Shown: piece by piece, positions 27,243 through 35,506 of the stretch
How the letters are laid out: each line of letters opens with the position of its first letter
Position numbering within the stretch: position 1 is the stretch's first letter
The notes under the pieces: model-generated
Databases searched by the model: none
What the model was told of the DNA's origin: nothing
Seen by the model: only the letters and a program-made list of their open reading frames with translations
Program-made: the position numbers and the translations under genes
NCBI GenBank assembly: GCA_013285425.1
Contig: CP053447.1
Span: 3,602,001 to 3,666,000 of the forward strand
Length of the DNA: 64,000 bases
Direction of reading: 5' to 3'
Source: Ignavibacteriota bacterium
GTDB lineage: Bacteria; Bacteroidota; Ignavibacteria; Ignavibacteriales; Ignavibacteriaceae

Positions 27243-29228
27243 TTATTCAGTATCCGGTTTACCTCTTAAAGAATCCCAGATCATATAAACACAGATAACT
27301 GCAAAAATAATTAAACCAAGCAATTCAGCTGAATGTGATTCTGCCCATTCAGGATTTACCCAATTGAATCCCTGCCATCTTAAAATTGCGCTTACCACAC
27401 CCATCAATGCACCGCCTGCAATAAATCCGGATGCAATTAATGTTCCGCGTTCTCTTCTTGCATTATTTATCTTTTCATCTTTGCTGCGGGTAGAAACATA
27501 ATGAGCAATTAATCCGCCAACTAAAAGCGGGGTGTTAAGCTCAAGCGGAATATACATACCAAGTGCAAAAGCAAGAGCAGGAACTTTAATCATTGTGAGT
27601 ACTAATGCTAAAATAGCTCCGACAATATAAAGTGTCCAGGGTGCAGGCTGCTGATCCATAAGTGGTTGAATTACCGCTGCCATTGCATTTGCCTGCGGTG
27701 CAACAAGTGAGCCTTCACCAACGAATCCGTATGTTTCATTCAGAATCATAATAACAAATCCGACTGTTAATGATGAAACCAGAACCCCAAGAAATTTCCA
27801 TTGTTCCTGCTTTAACGGGGTTGAACCAAGCCAGTAGCCTATTTTAAGATCGGTGATAAATCCGCCAGCCATTGATAATGCAGTACAAACCACTCCGCCG
27901 ATTATCAGAGCGGCAATCATTCCGGATTCACCTTTTAATCCGACTGAAGTAAGAATAATTGAAGAAAGAATCAGTGTCATCAAAGTCATACCGCTAACCG
28001 GATTTGTTCCTACAATTGCAATTGCATTAGCTGCCACAGTTGTAAACAGGAAGGAAATGATAAGAACAATTAATAAACCTGTTAATGCCCATCCAAAGTT
28101 ATCAACAACACCAAGATGGAAGAAAAGTAAAAGTAAGCCGGCAGTGATAACTAAACCGACAACAATTATCTTCATAGAAAGATCCACCTGAGTTCTAACT
28201 GTTTGATTAGCACCGTCTTTTTTATGAAAAATTTCTTTGAATCCAAGAGAAATTGCATCACGGATAATTTTTGATGAACGTATAATGCCGATAATACCAG
28301 CCATTGCAATTCCGCCAATACCTACGTGGCGTACATATTGTCTGAAAATTTCCTCCGCACTCATTGCAGAAATTAATTTTGTTGCACCTGTTCCGAATGT
28401 TTCTGTTAAGCCGCCTCCGATATATGAAATAACCGGAATTAATAAATACCACGAAACAAAAGAACCGGCAGCGATTATTGCAGCATATTTTAATCCGACA
28501 ATATAACCCAGACCCATTACAGCAGCGCCAACATTCAATCTGAATACAAGTTTGAATTTATCAGCAAGCATTTCACCAAATCCGAAAACTCGTGTTGTAA
28601 ATACCTCGCTCCACCATCCAAATGTTGCAATTATAAAATCATAAATTCCGCCAATTAAACCGCTAACAACCAGCACAAGGGCTTGTTTACCTCCTTTTTC
28701 ACCGGCGACTAAAATTTCAGTAGTTGCAGTTGCTTCGGGGAAGGGAAACTTTCCGTGCATTTCTGCAACAAAATATTTCCTGAAAGGAATCAGGAAAAGT
28801 ATTCCTAAAAATCCGCCGAATGCAGAAGCAAGAAATATCTGATAAAAATGTGCTTGAAGATTTAAGATATAAAGTGCGGGGATTGTAAAAATTGCTCCAG
28901 CAACAATTAATCCCGAGTTTTGCCCGATAGATTGAATAATTACATTTTGTCCGAGTGAACCCTTTTTCTTCATAAGAGTTGAAACGCCGACAGCAATAAT
29001 TGCAATTGGTATTGCAGCTTCAAAAACTTGTCCGATTTTTAATCCCAGATAAGCAGCAGCCGCAGAAAACAGAATTGCCATAAGCAATCCCATAATAACA
29101 GAATAGGGGGTTATTTCCTGCGGAACTGAATCAGCAGGCATTAAAGGTTTGTAAGTTTCACCCGGACCAAGCTCTTTATAAGCATTTTCCGGAAGTCCTT
29201 TTACTTGTCCGCCGTGGTCTTCGCTCAT
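27243..29228 (-). CDS. OPT family oligopeptide transporter
   Basis: The 661-residue protein is almost entirely hydrophobic, with about 14-16 membrane segments, and matches the prokaryotic OPT branch: 'YSVIMGLLMAILFSAAAAYL', 'SIGQNSGLIVAGAIFTIPAL', 'GKFPFPEATATTEILVAGEK' and 'DLKIGYWLGSTPLKQEQWKF'. OPT proteins import small peptides or metal chelates with protons. The substrate here is not known. The start has AGGAGA upstream of the ATG at 29228. It follows the S8 protease gene by 14 bp, so protease and peptide importer may be co-transcribed, which would fit a peptide-feeding role. Confidence 0.92.
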   Translation of the reverse strand: MSEDHGGQVKGLPENAYKELGPGETYKPLMPADSVPQEITPYSVIMGLLMAILFSAAAAYLGLKIGQVFEAAIPIAIIAVGVSTLMKKKGSLGQNVIIQSIGQNSGLIVAGAIFTIPALYILNLQAHFYQIFLASAFGGFLGILFLIPFRKYFVAEMHGKFPFPEATATTEILVAGEKGGKQALVLVVSGLIGGIYDFIIATFGWWSEVFTTRVFGFGEMLADKFKLVFRLNVGAAVMGLGYIVGLKYAAIIAAGSFVSWYLLIPVISYIGGGLTETFGTGATKLISAMSAEEIFRQYVRHVGIGGIAMAGIIGIIRSSKIIRDAISLGFKEIFHKKDGANQTVRTQVDLSMKIIVVGLVITAGLLLLFFHLGVVDNFGWALTGLLIVLIISFLFTTVAANAIAIVGTNPVSGMTLMTLILSSIILTSVGLKGESGMIAALIIGGVVCTALSMAGGFITDLKIGYWLGSTPLKQEQWKFLGVLVSSLTVGFVIMILNETYGFVGEGSLVAPQANAMAAVIQPLMDQQPAPWTLYIVGAILALVLTMIKVPALAFALGMYIPLELNTPLLVGGLIAHYVSTRSKDEKINNARRERGTLIASGFIAGGALMGVVSAILRWQGFNWVNPEWAESHSAELLGLIIFAVICVYMIWDSLRGKPDTE

Positions 29229-29242
29229 TTTATTCTCCTCTA

Positions 29243-32059
29243 TTAGAATTTAAAGTTAATTGGTAATTCATACTCAGTTTTTTCAGTTGTTGGCGAGTTA
29301 AAATAAACTTTGCCATAACCCTCTGCATCTGCCGGAATAGTCAGCTCTGGTTTGCTGAAATCAATATCAATATATTTTATGCTGTTAGGATAAAGTGTTA
29401 GTACGGCTCTTCCATTATGTTTTACGCTTACTTTTTGCGGTTCAGGAAGATAAGTAACTTCGCTGACATTAAGATTAGCAGATAATTCTTTATTGGCAAA
29501 CGCAGGAATTATTTCAAGCACAAAATCTGCAGTTTCTTTATTCTTAGGCATATCAACTTCTAAACTGCCACCGCTTCTGTAAGAAAGTCCGCTTTTGCTC
29601 AATGCTTTTCCATTTTCATCAAGTATCTGAAAAGCAAAATCAGTTACTTTGCCATAATCTTCTTTTGTCATTTCAAATGAGAATTCTTTTGAAGCTTCAC
29701 CTTTGTTTAAGGTAAAAGGCATTTTATATGTTCCATTTCCATCAACTGTAAGATTATATTTTCTTTGATAGCCGAACATTTCGGCATCAAGATTATATGT
29801 TTTTACTTCGTTAAAGTAATTAACAAGTTCAATTCTTTTATCAGTTGAGGATACATCTTTTGAATCAACAGTCTGCAATGATAAAAACTCAACCCCAAGA
29901 TTATAAGTTGATTGCTCCGCAGCCAGGAAAAATCCATCTATATCAATTTCATAAACACCTGGTTCAAGATCATAATAATAATTTTCTATTTTCTCATCAT
30001 TGTTAACTGAGTAAAGAACGCCGGAAATATCAACCTGAATTCCGTTGTTATTATGAAGAAAATATCTGCATCGGGAATATTTATTTGAAGAAGCGTCTCT
30101 GCTCAAAGTAATTTTCATACTGTTTTGTCCTGCAGGTAAGTTAATAAAATATCTTTTTATCATACCCTGCTGAACAACCTGATCCTTCCATTGCATTTTA
30201 AAATTACTTGTTGAGTTAAACTCAAACGGAATAACAACTGTTGCAATCATATTAAACTCAGGTGTTTTACTTGCGTCATCTCTGTAAGCTGTTATTTGAG
30301 TTGTGTAAAGTCCCGGTTCTTTAATTTTGGATTTATCTATTTTAACATTAACAGTTGCAGACTGATTATTCCGTATATAAACTTTTTTCTGTACAAGCGT
30401 CAGCCAGTCTGCATCTGATTTAAGATTATATACTCTGTAAAACTTATCTGATTTAATAGTATTATCTCTCTTTATATTAAATGCAAATACCTCATCGCCG
30501 GTTAAAAATGATCCATCACGTATATAAAGATTTCTTGATTTGTTGTCCGGCTGATTGGGTGCGAATGATGAGACAGTGTAAGTTTCAAATTTTGAAATCT
30601 CATTATTCTTTAAATATTTTTTAAGCACATCATAAGCATTCATAACATTTATATAACCGGCACCCTGATCCAATATAGTATAATCAGCCCATTTTACAGC
30701 ACCTTCTCTGATTATTTTATATAGAAGCTGTGAAGGAATTTTAACTCCGGGAAATTCTTTTTCAGCGGCACTTAATAAAAGAGCCATAACTCCCGAAGTA
30801 TAAGGGCAAGCCATACTAGTTCCCCACATTCTATCGCCCATTGAAAAATTTGGTACAGTAGAAGTTGCTGCACCCGGAGAAATAATATCAGGTTTACTTA
30901 CTTCACCTCCTCTTGAGCTAAAGTGCAGCAGAATATCTTTTGGTAAAATATTACCGTAATTATCACGTGCAATTTCATCTGTTAAAACAGCACCCGATGA
31001 AAACAAAGAGCTGCTTGATGATGGCAGTCCTGCTGTTGAAATGCCAGGTCCTTCATTACCGTTACTTGTAGAAACATACAGATAAGGATTTTTACTCAAA
31101 AGATCAGCAAGAAATTTTTCTATTTCGGATCTGGCTTCGATCTCACTTCCGATACCGAAACTCATACTAACAATGCACGGAGCTTTCGTCTCTTTAGATA
31201 TCTTATCAGCATAAAGATATGCTTTCTTCATTGATTCAGTAACTGTAGCACCGCCGGGATAATTGTTGTTTCCTAATTTAATCCCAATAACCTTTGCACC
31301 GGGAGCTACACCGTTTATACCGGCATCACCAATATTGTATCCTGCGGCAATTCCCGCACAATGTGTTCCGTGTGAACCATCATCAAAAAACAGTGAAATA
31401 AGCTTTTCATCCGGGAAAATATTTAATGCCATTGTAAGAGGAGTCAATCCCTTTTGGTTTTTAATTGTGAATGCATCAAAATTTTCTTTATAGTTTCTTA
31501 AAGGCTTTTCATCAGATAAATCGCCGTTGCCGTTTGTATCAAAGTAAACAACCCAGTAACCTTCGGTTGTTTTATATGTTACCATAAAATAGTTATCGTC
31601 TTTAACTCCGTTTCCATTTAAATCCTGTGCACCAGAGCCTGAGTTCAGAAGATGAGTTTCATTTAAGACAGAGATCCAGTAAACATCGTCTGCACTTTTA
31701 AGCATTTTGTTTTTGTCAGCAAACACAGAATATTTTTTATCTGTATTCTCAAAAACATCCTTTCCGTCTTTACTGGTTAAGTTAGCTTCAACAATCGGCA
31801 TATCGCCTTGCCCCGTAAAATCCTGCACGTCAATTACTTTTACTTCACCGGTAGATGTTTTTAATAATCCATCGATTCCCATATCAACACCTGTATCAAG
31901 GACTATAATTACGGTACCTCTGCCGTCATATTCCGGGTGGAGCCTGATAAATTCCTCGACGCCGGTATCTTTAAGTGAAAGAAATGTTTGTCCTTCTTCC
32001 TGTGGAAAAATTGCTAAAGTAAATAGCAGAGCAAAGAAAAATAATAATCTGGTTTTCAT
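29243..32059 (-). CDS. Secreted S8 (subtilisin-like) serine peptidase, tripeptidyl-peptidase-II-like layout
   Basis: A signal peptide (MKTRLLFFFALLFTLAIF) is followed by an S8 catalytic domain: Asp55 in IIVLDTGVDMG, His230 in DGSHGTHCAG, an oxyanion Asn in TSNGNEGPG and Ser415 in GTSMACPYTSG. The 170-odd residues inserted between the Asp and His motifs are as in tripeptidyl peptidase II and pyrolysin. The C-terminal half is beta-rich and has no sorting motif I recognise. At 938 residues it is likely a large secreted or periplasmic protease. The OPT transporter starts 14 bp downstream. Confidence 0.92.
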   Translation of the reverse strand: MKTRLLFFFALLFTLAIFPQEEGQTFLSLKDTGVEEFIRLHPEYDGRGTVIIVLDTGVDMGIDGLLKTSTGEVKVIDVQDFTGQGDMPIVEANLTSKDGKDVFENTDKKYSVFADKNKMLKSADDVYWISVLNETHLLNSGSGAQDLNGNGVKDDNYFMVTYKTTEGYWVVYFDTNGNGDLSDEKPLRNYKENFDAFTIKNQKGLTPLTMALNIFPDEKLISLFFDDGSHGTHCAGIAAGYNIGDAGINGVAPGAKVIGIKLGNNNYPGGATVTESMKKAYLYADKISKETKAPCIVSMSFGIGSEIEARSEIEKFLADLLSKNPYLYVSTSNGNEGPGISTAGLPSSSSSLFSSGAVLTDEIARDNYGNILPKDILLHFSSRGGEVSKPDIISPGAATSTVPNFSMGDRMWGTSMACPYTSGVMALLLSAAEKEFPGVKIPSQLLYKIIREGAVKWADYTILDQGAGYINVMNAYDVLKKYLKNNEISKFETYTVSSFAPNQPDNKSRNLYIRDGSFLTGDEVFAFNIKRDNTIKSDKFYRVYNLKSDADWLTLVQKKVYIRNNQSATVNVKIDKSKIKEPGLYTTQITAYRDDASKTPEFNMIATVVIPFEFNSTSNFKMQWKDQVVQQGMIKRYFINLPAGQNSMKITLSRDASSNKYSRCRYFLHNNNGIQVDISGVLYSVNNDEKIENYYYDLEPGVYEIDIDGFFLAAEQSTYNLGVEFLSLQTVDSKDVSSTDKRIELVNYFNEVKTYNLDAEMFGYQRKYNLTVDGNGTYKMPFTLNKGEASKEFSFEMTKEDYGKVTDFAFQILDENGKALSKSGLSYRSGGSLEVDMPKNKETADFVLEIIPAFANKELSANLNVSEVTYLPEPQKVSVKHNGRAVLTLYPNSIKYIDIDFSKPELTIPADAEGYGKVYFNSPTTEKTEYELPINFKF

Positions 32060-32361
32060 GATAATTCCGTTATTTTAAGATAAAATAATTTTTTGTGATG
32101 AGATAATTAGATATGAAGTAATTTGTAAGCAGCTTCATAAACCTGAATTTAATTATAAAATTTATGTTTAAATTTAAGCACAAATAACCAGAATTTTCAA
32201 ACAATTTATTAAGTGTTTTATTGTTATTGTCAGTTCTGTTGAAAGGAAAGTCCGGATTTAATTTTAGATGTGGTATTTCTCAATAGAAAAATTATCCGGG
32301 ATAGCAATATTATTCACCGTTGCTTTTAGCAAAGTAGAAGAGTGACTTTAACAACTAAATT
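32060..32361. other. Divergent intergenic region, no gene seen
   Basis: This 302-bp stretch separates the S8 protease (minus) from rsmI (plus) and should carry both promoters. It is AT-rich, with no open frame of coding quality and no strong hairpin. Promoter elements could not be assigned. Confidence 0.4.
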
Positions 32362-33036
32362 ATGAAATCAAAACTATACATCGTATCAACACCGATCGGA
32401 AATTATGAGGATATAACTTTACGTGCTTTACGGATTTTAAAAGAATGTGATTTTATTATTTGCGAAGAGTTTAAAGAAGCACGAAGATTTTTATCTCATT
32501 ACAAGATTGAAAAAGAATTATTTTCTGTAAACGAGCACAATGAAAATGAAAATGTTAATGATCTTATCTTAAAACTTCTTGAAGGAAAAACTGCGGCATT
32601 AATTTCTGATTGCGGAACACCGTTATTTTCTGATCCGGGACATATGCTTGTAGATATTGCTTTACAAAGCAGGATTGATGTTATCCCGATTCCTGGTGTG
32701 AGTTCTTTACTTACAGCTTTGGTCGGCAGCGGTTTGGATTTTGAAAAATTTTATTACTATGGCTGGCTTTCACCAAAGAAAGATATCAGAAGAAAGCAAT
32801 TACTGGATTTAAGAAAAAGGAGAGAAACAATTGTTCTGCTCGATACTCCATATAGATTAAAATCATTAATGGAAGATATTGTTAAGCTTCTCGGCTCTAA
32901 TATTCCCTGTGTACTTGCGTTTGAATTAACAAAAGAGAATGAAAAATTTTATCGTGGTAATGCAGGCAACATTTTGAATGTTGTTGAAAAGGAAAAATTA
33001 AAGGGCGAGTTTGTTTTGATAATAAAAAACCAATAG
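32362..33036 (+). CDS. rsmI: 16S rRNA (cytidine(1402)-2'-O)-methyltransferase
   Basis: RsmI methylates the ribose of C1402 in 16S rRNA with SAM. The 224-residue product has the tetrapyrrole methylase fold: LYIVSTPIGNYEDITLRAL at the N-terminus, 'AALISDCGTPLFSDPG' (the SDAGTP motif with Cys for Ala), 'IPGVSSLLTAL' and 'FYYYGWLSPKK' where RsmI has the FxGFLP-type loop. The product lacks the C-terminal helical extension of longer RsmI proteins. Its stop codon lies at the first bases of a palindromic repeat that fills the gap to rlmD. Confidence 0.92.
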   Translation: MKSKLYIVSTPIGNYEDITLRALRILKECDFIICEEFKEARRFLSHYKIEKELFSVNEHNENENVNDLILKLLEGKTAALISDCGTPLFSDPGHMLVDIALQSRIDVIPIPGVSSLLTALVGSGLDFEKFYYYGWLSPKKDIRRKQLLDLRKRRETIVLLDTPYRLKSLMEDIVKLLGSNIPCVLAFELTKENEKFYRGNAGNILNVVEKEKLKGEFVLIIKNQ

Positions 33037-33116
33037 AACACGGATGTCGCGGATTTAACGGATTAGCACAGATTTAATCAGCGGAAACCCGCGTAATCTG
33101 TGTTATCCGTGTTCTA
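33036..33116. repeat. Palindromic intergenic repeat between convergent rsmI and rlmD
   Basis: Outer arms AGAACACGGAT and ATCCGTGTTCT are perfect over 11 bases. Inner blocks AGCACAGATTTA and TAATCTGTGTT also pair. The repeat occupies the full gap between the two stop codons and probably works as a bidirectional transcript end. The 'ATCCGTGTT' core is shared with the 32-bp repeats at 2724 and 4390. Confidence 0.8.
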
Positions 33117-34565
33117 TTTTACCAACAATGCCACGTTTTCAATATGAAAAGTATGCGGAAACATATCAACCGGTCTTATCTTTAATAATTTATAACCCGC
33201 TTCTGTCATTAGTTTAATATCCCTAACCTGTGTTGCGGGGTTGCAGCTAACATAAATAATCCTTTCGGGAGATAAAGTTAAAACATCATTTACTGTTGTT
33301 GGATGCATTCCGCTGCGCGGTGGATCTACAATAATTACATCGGGTTTTGGAATTTTGTTTTCATCAACAATATGAAGAAAAGACTTATATAAATCAGCAT
33401 TAAAAAATTTTACATTAGAAATAATATTTAACTCTGCATTAACGTGTGCATCTTCAATAGCTGATTCAACAGATTCAAAAGCATATACTTGTTTTGCTTT
33501 ATCTGAAACATAAATTGCGATTGTTCCTGCACCGGAATAAAGATCGTAAACAATTTCACTTCCTGTTAGCTCAGCATAATCCAATGCGGTTTGGTACAGT
33601 TTTTCAGCTTGCAAAGTATTTGTCTGGAAGAATGAGTTTGCACTTATTCTGAATTTGAATTTCCCGATTGCATCATAGATAAAACCCGAACCATAAATAA
33701 CTTTTTCATAATCACCGATTGCAACAGCAGCAAGCTTTTTATTTACATTGTTGATGACTGTCGTAATTTCAGGAATCTCTTTCCGAATCTTATCTGAATA
33801 CTCATTTAATAATTTATCGTTCTCTTCTGATGTTACAAGATTGATCATTAAGTCGTTTGTGTAAAACGACTGCCGGATTACCAGATTACGCAGGAATCCA
33901 AAATGTGTTTTTGTAGAATAGACCGGAGTATTCTGTTTTTTGAAAAAGCTTCTGGTAAGATTTAAAATTTTATTACTTGTTTCAGATTGAAGAAAACATT
34001 CATCAATATCGAGCACTTTATCATAAATCCTTGGAATATGCAAACCGAGCGCGAAGTCCTTTTTTAAACTTACTTCTTTAGAAATCTCTTCTTTAGTCAG
34101 CCATTTTTTATCGCTGAAGGAAAACTCCATTTTGTTTCTGTAATGAAAAACATTTTGAGATGGAATAATTGGCTCAACCAAAAAATTATTGAATCCACCG
34201 AGCTTATTAAAAATTTCTTCAACTTGTTTTTGTTTGTACTGGAATTGAGATCTGTAGTTTAGATCTTGTTGTTTACAACCGCCGCAAGTACCAAAGAATT
34301 TACAACTTGCTTTTACTCGATCTTTAGAATGTGAAATTATATTTATTGCAAGAGCTTCGGCATAAGAGTTTTTTATTTTGAGTAATCTTGCTTTAACAAT
34401 ATCACCCGGATATGATCCTTGAACAAACACTACATAATTTTTTTCACTGCCGTTTTCTTCATTCAATCCAAGCAGCCCATTCTTAGAGACCTTTGCGATT
34501 CCTTTTCCTTCAAAAGCATACTTTTCTATTTGAAGCTCAACTATGTCGCCTTTTTTTATATTCAT
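33114..34565 (-). CDS. rlmD: 23S rRNA (uracil-C5)-methyltransferase, RlmD-like
   Basis: This enzyme methylates C5 of a uridine (U1939 in E. coli numbering) in 23S rRNA. A TRAM RNA-binding domain is at residues about 1-60. The iron-sulfur cysteines lie in CKFFGTCGGCKQQDLNY, with a further Cys near residue 192. 'YDLYSGAGTIAIYVSD' is the SAM motif. 'VDPPRSGMH' and 'YVSCNPATQVRDI' carry the catalytic Cys motif. At 483 residues it is the length of RlmD/RumA. The stop falls in the palindrome at 33036-33116. Confidence 0.93.
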   Translation of the reverse strand: MNIKKGDIVELQIEKYAFEGKGIAKVSKNGLLGLNEENGSEKNYVVFVQGSYPGDIVKARLLKIKNSYAEALAINIISHSKDRVKASCKFFGTCGGCKQQDLNYRSQFQYKQKQVEEIFNKLGGFNNFLVEPIIPSQNVFHYRNKMEFSFSDKKWLTKEEISKEVSLKKDFALGLHIPRIYDKVLDIDECFLQSETSNKILNLTRSFFKKQNTPVYSTKTHFGFLRNLVIRQSFYTNDLMINLVTSEENDKLLNEYSDKIRKEIPEITTVINNVNKKLAAVAIGDYEKVIYGSGFIYDAIGKFKFRISANSFFQTNTLQAEKLYQTALDYAELTGSEIVYDLYSGAGTIAIYVSDKAKQVYAFESVESAIEDAHVNAELNIISNVKFFNADLYKSFLHIVDENKIPKPDVIIVDPPRSGMHPTTVNDVLTLSPERIIYVSCNPATQVRDIKLMTEAGYKLLKIRPVDMFPHTFHIENVALLVK

Positions 34566-34578
34566 TTCTATTTTCTAT

Positions 34579-34652
34579 GTCATTCCGAACAAAGTGAGGA
34601 ATCTGTTTTATTATTCTACGGATTTCTCAGCCGAGGACTCCTTCGAAATGAC
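34579..34652. repeat. Dispersed palindromic repeat ending a coding sequence
   Basis: The unit starts GTCATTCCGAACAAAGTGAG and ends CGAAATGAC; its ends GTCATT and AATGAC are inverted copies. This form, with 'GAGGAATCT' inside, is a common intergenic repeat type in this phylum as far as I recall. Here its right part supplies the last codons and the stop of the methyltransferase gene at 34611. Confidence 0.7.
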
Positions 34653-35366
34653 AGTCGGAGTTTTCTTCAATATCATCATCTTTAATCCAATAAATTTATC
34701 CGCGCCAAGCTTTAGATAAGCATTGGATTCGTGACTGATCTTATTTAATAATTTTTTGTAATAACTTTTTTCTTTATCGGTTAAGTTGTTTATGCTTTCT
34801 TTCAACAATACAGAAGTGTTTTCGTAAAAACTTTTTAATGATGATGAAAGGTCTTCTTCATACAAAACAGAAAACTTTCTTTCTTTGTAATAATCAGAGC
34901 AGCTATCGTTTAACAATGGAAGAATATCAGAAGCATCAAAAATATTTTTAACAAAAGCCGGATATTCTTGTTCAAAAGTTGTAATCTCACTTACACAAAA
35001 AGTTCCGTCCTGTTTAAGAACCCTTATTATTTCTTTAACTATTTTATTTCTGTTTGTTAGTGATATTGAAGCTTGTGCGTAAACAAGATCAAGCTCTTCA
35101 TTTCCGAAATCTGTATTATCAAAATCCATCATCTTAACAACCGCATTAGAATCTTTGCCAAGATTTAATCTCGAGTTGATCAGTGAATCATAATCATTTA
35201 CAATAATCTTAACAGATTTAACTCCGCTCCCAATCATTTTTTCTGCAATCTTCTCGCTGTTTGATCCTATGATTAAGACATTTTTTGCTGAAAGATTATA
35301 TTTGGATTTTAGAATCCTGAATTGCTTAAATCCGCCGGGGAGTAAAATATTTAGTTTTTCCTGCAT
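34611..35366 (-). CDS. Class I SAM-dependent methyltransferase with a repeat-derived C-terminus
   Basis: The 251-residue protein has a Rossmann methyltransferase layout: 'NVLIIGSNSEKIAEKMIGSG' (motif I), 'DFGNEELDLVYAQASISLTN' (motif IV-V), then 'EIIRVLKQDGTFCVSEITTF' as in class I small-molecule methyltransferases. The acceptor is not known. The last residues PTVISKESSAEKSVE are encoded within the palindromic repeat at 34579-34652, so the native end was probably a few codons earlier, near 'MMILKK'. The gene is 45 bp upstream of rlmD on the same strand and might be co-expressed. Confidence 0.82.
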   Translation of the reverse strand: MQEKLNILLPGGFKQFRILKSKYNLSAKNVLIIGSNSEKIAEKMIGSGVKSVKIIVNDYDSLINSRLNLGKDSNAVVKMMDFDNTDFGNEELDLVYAQASISLTNRNKIVKEIIRVLKQDGTFCVSEITTFEQEYPAFVKNIFDASDILPLLNDSCSDYYKERKFSVLYEEDLSSSLKSFYENTSVLLKESINNLTDKEKSYYKKLLNKISHESNAYLKLGADKFIGLKMMILKKTPTVISKESSAEKSVE

Positions 35367-35506
35367 CTATTTTTGTAAAATAATTGTAACAAAGTTAATC
35401 ATTATGATTTTAACATTGAATTTATCCAATTGAACATTTCTCAGCTTTGCCTTTAACTTTTTCGGCAGTATTTTTGACCATTCAATTAGAACTCATCGGA
35501 GCAGCA

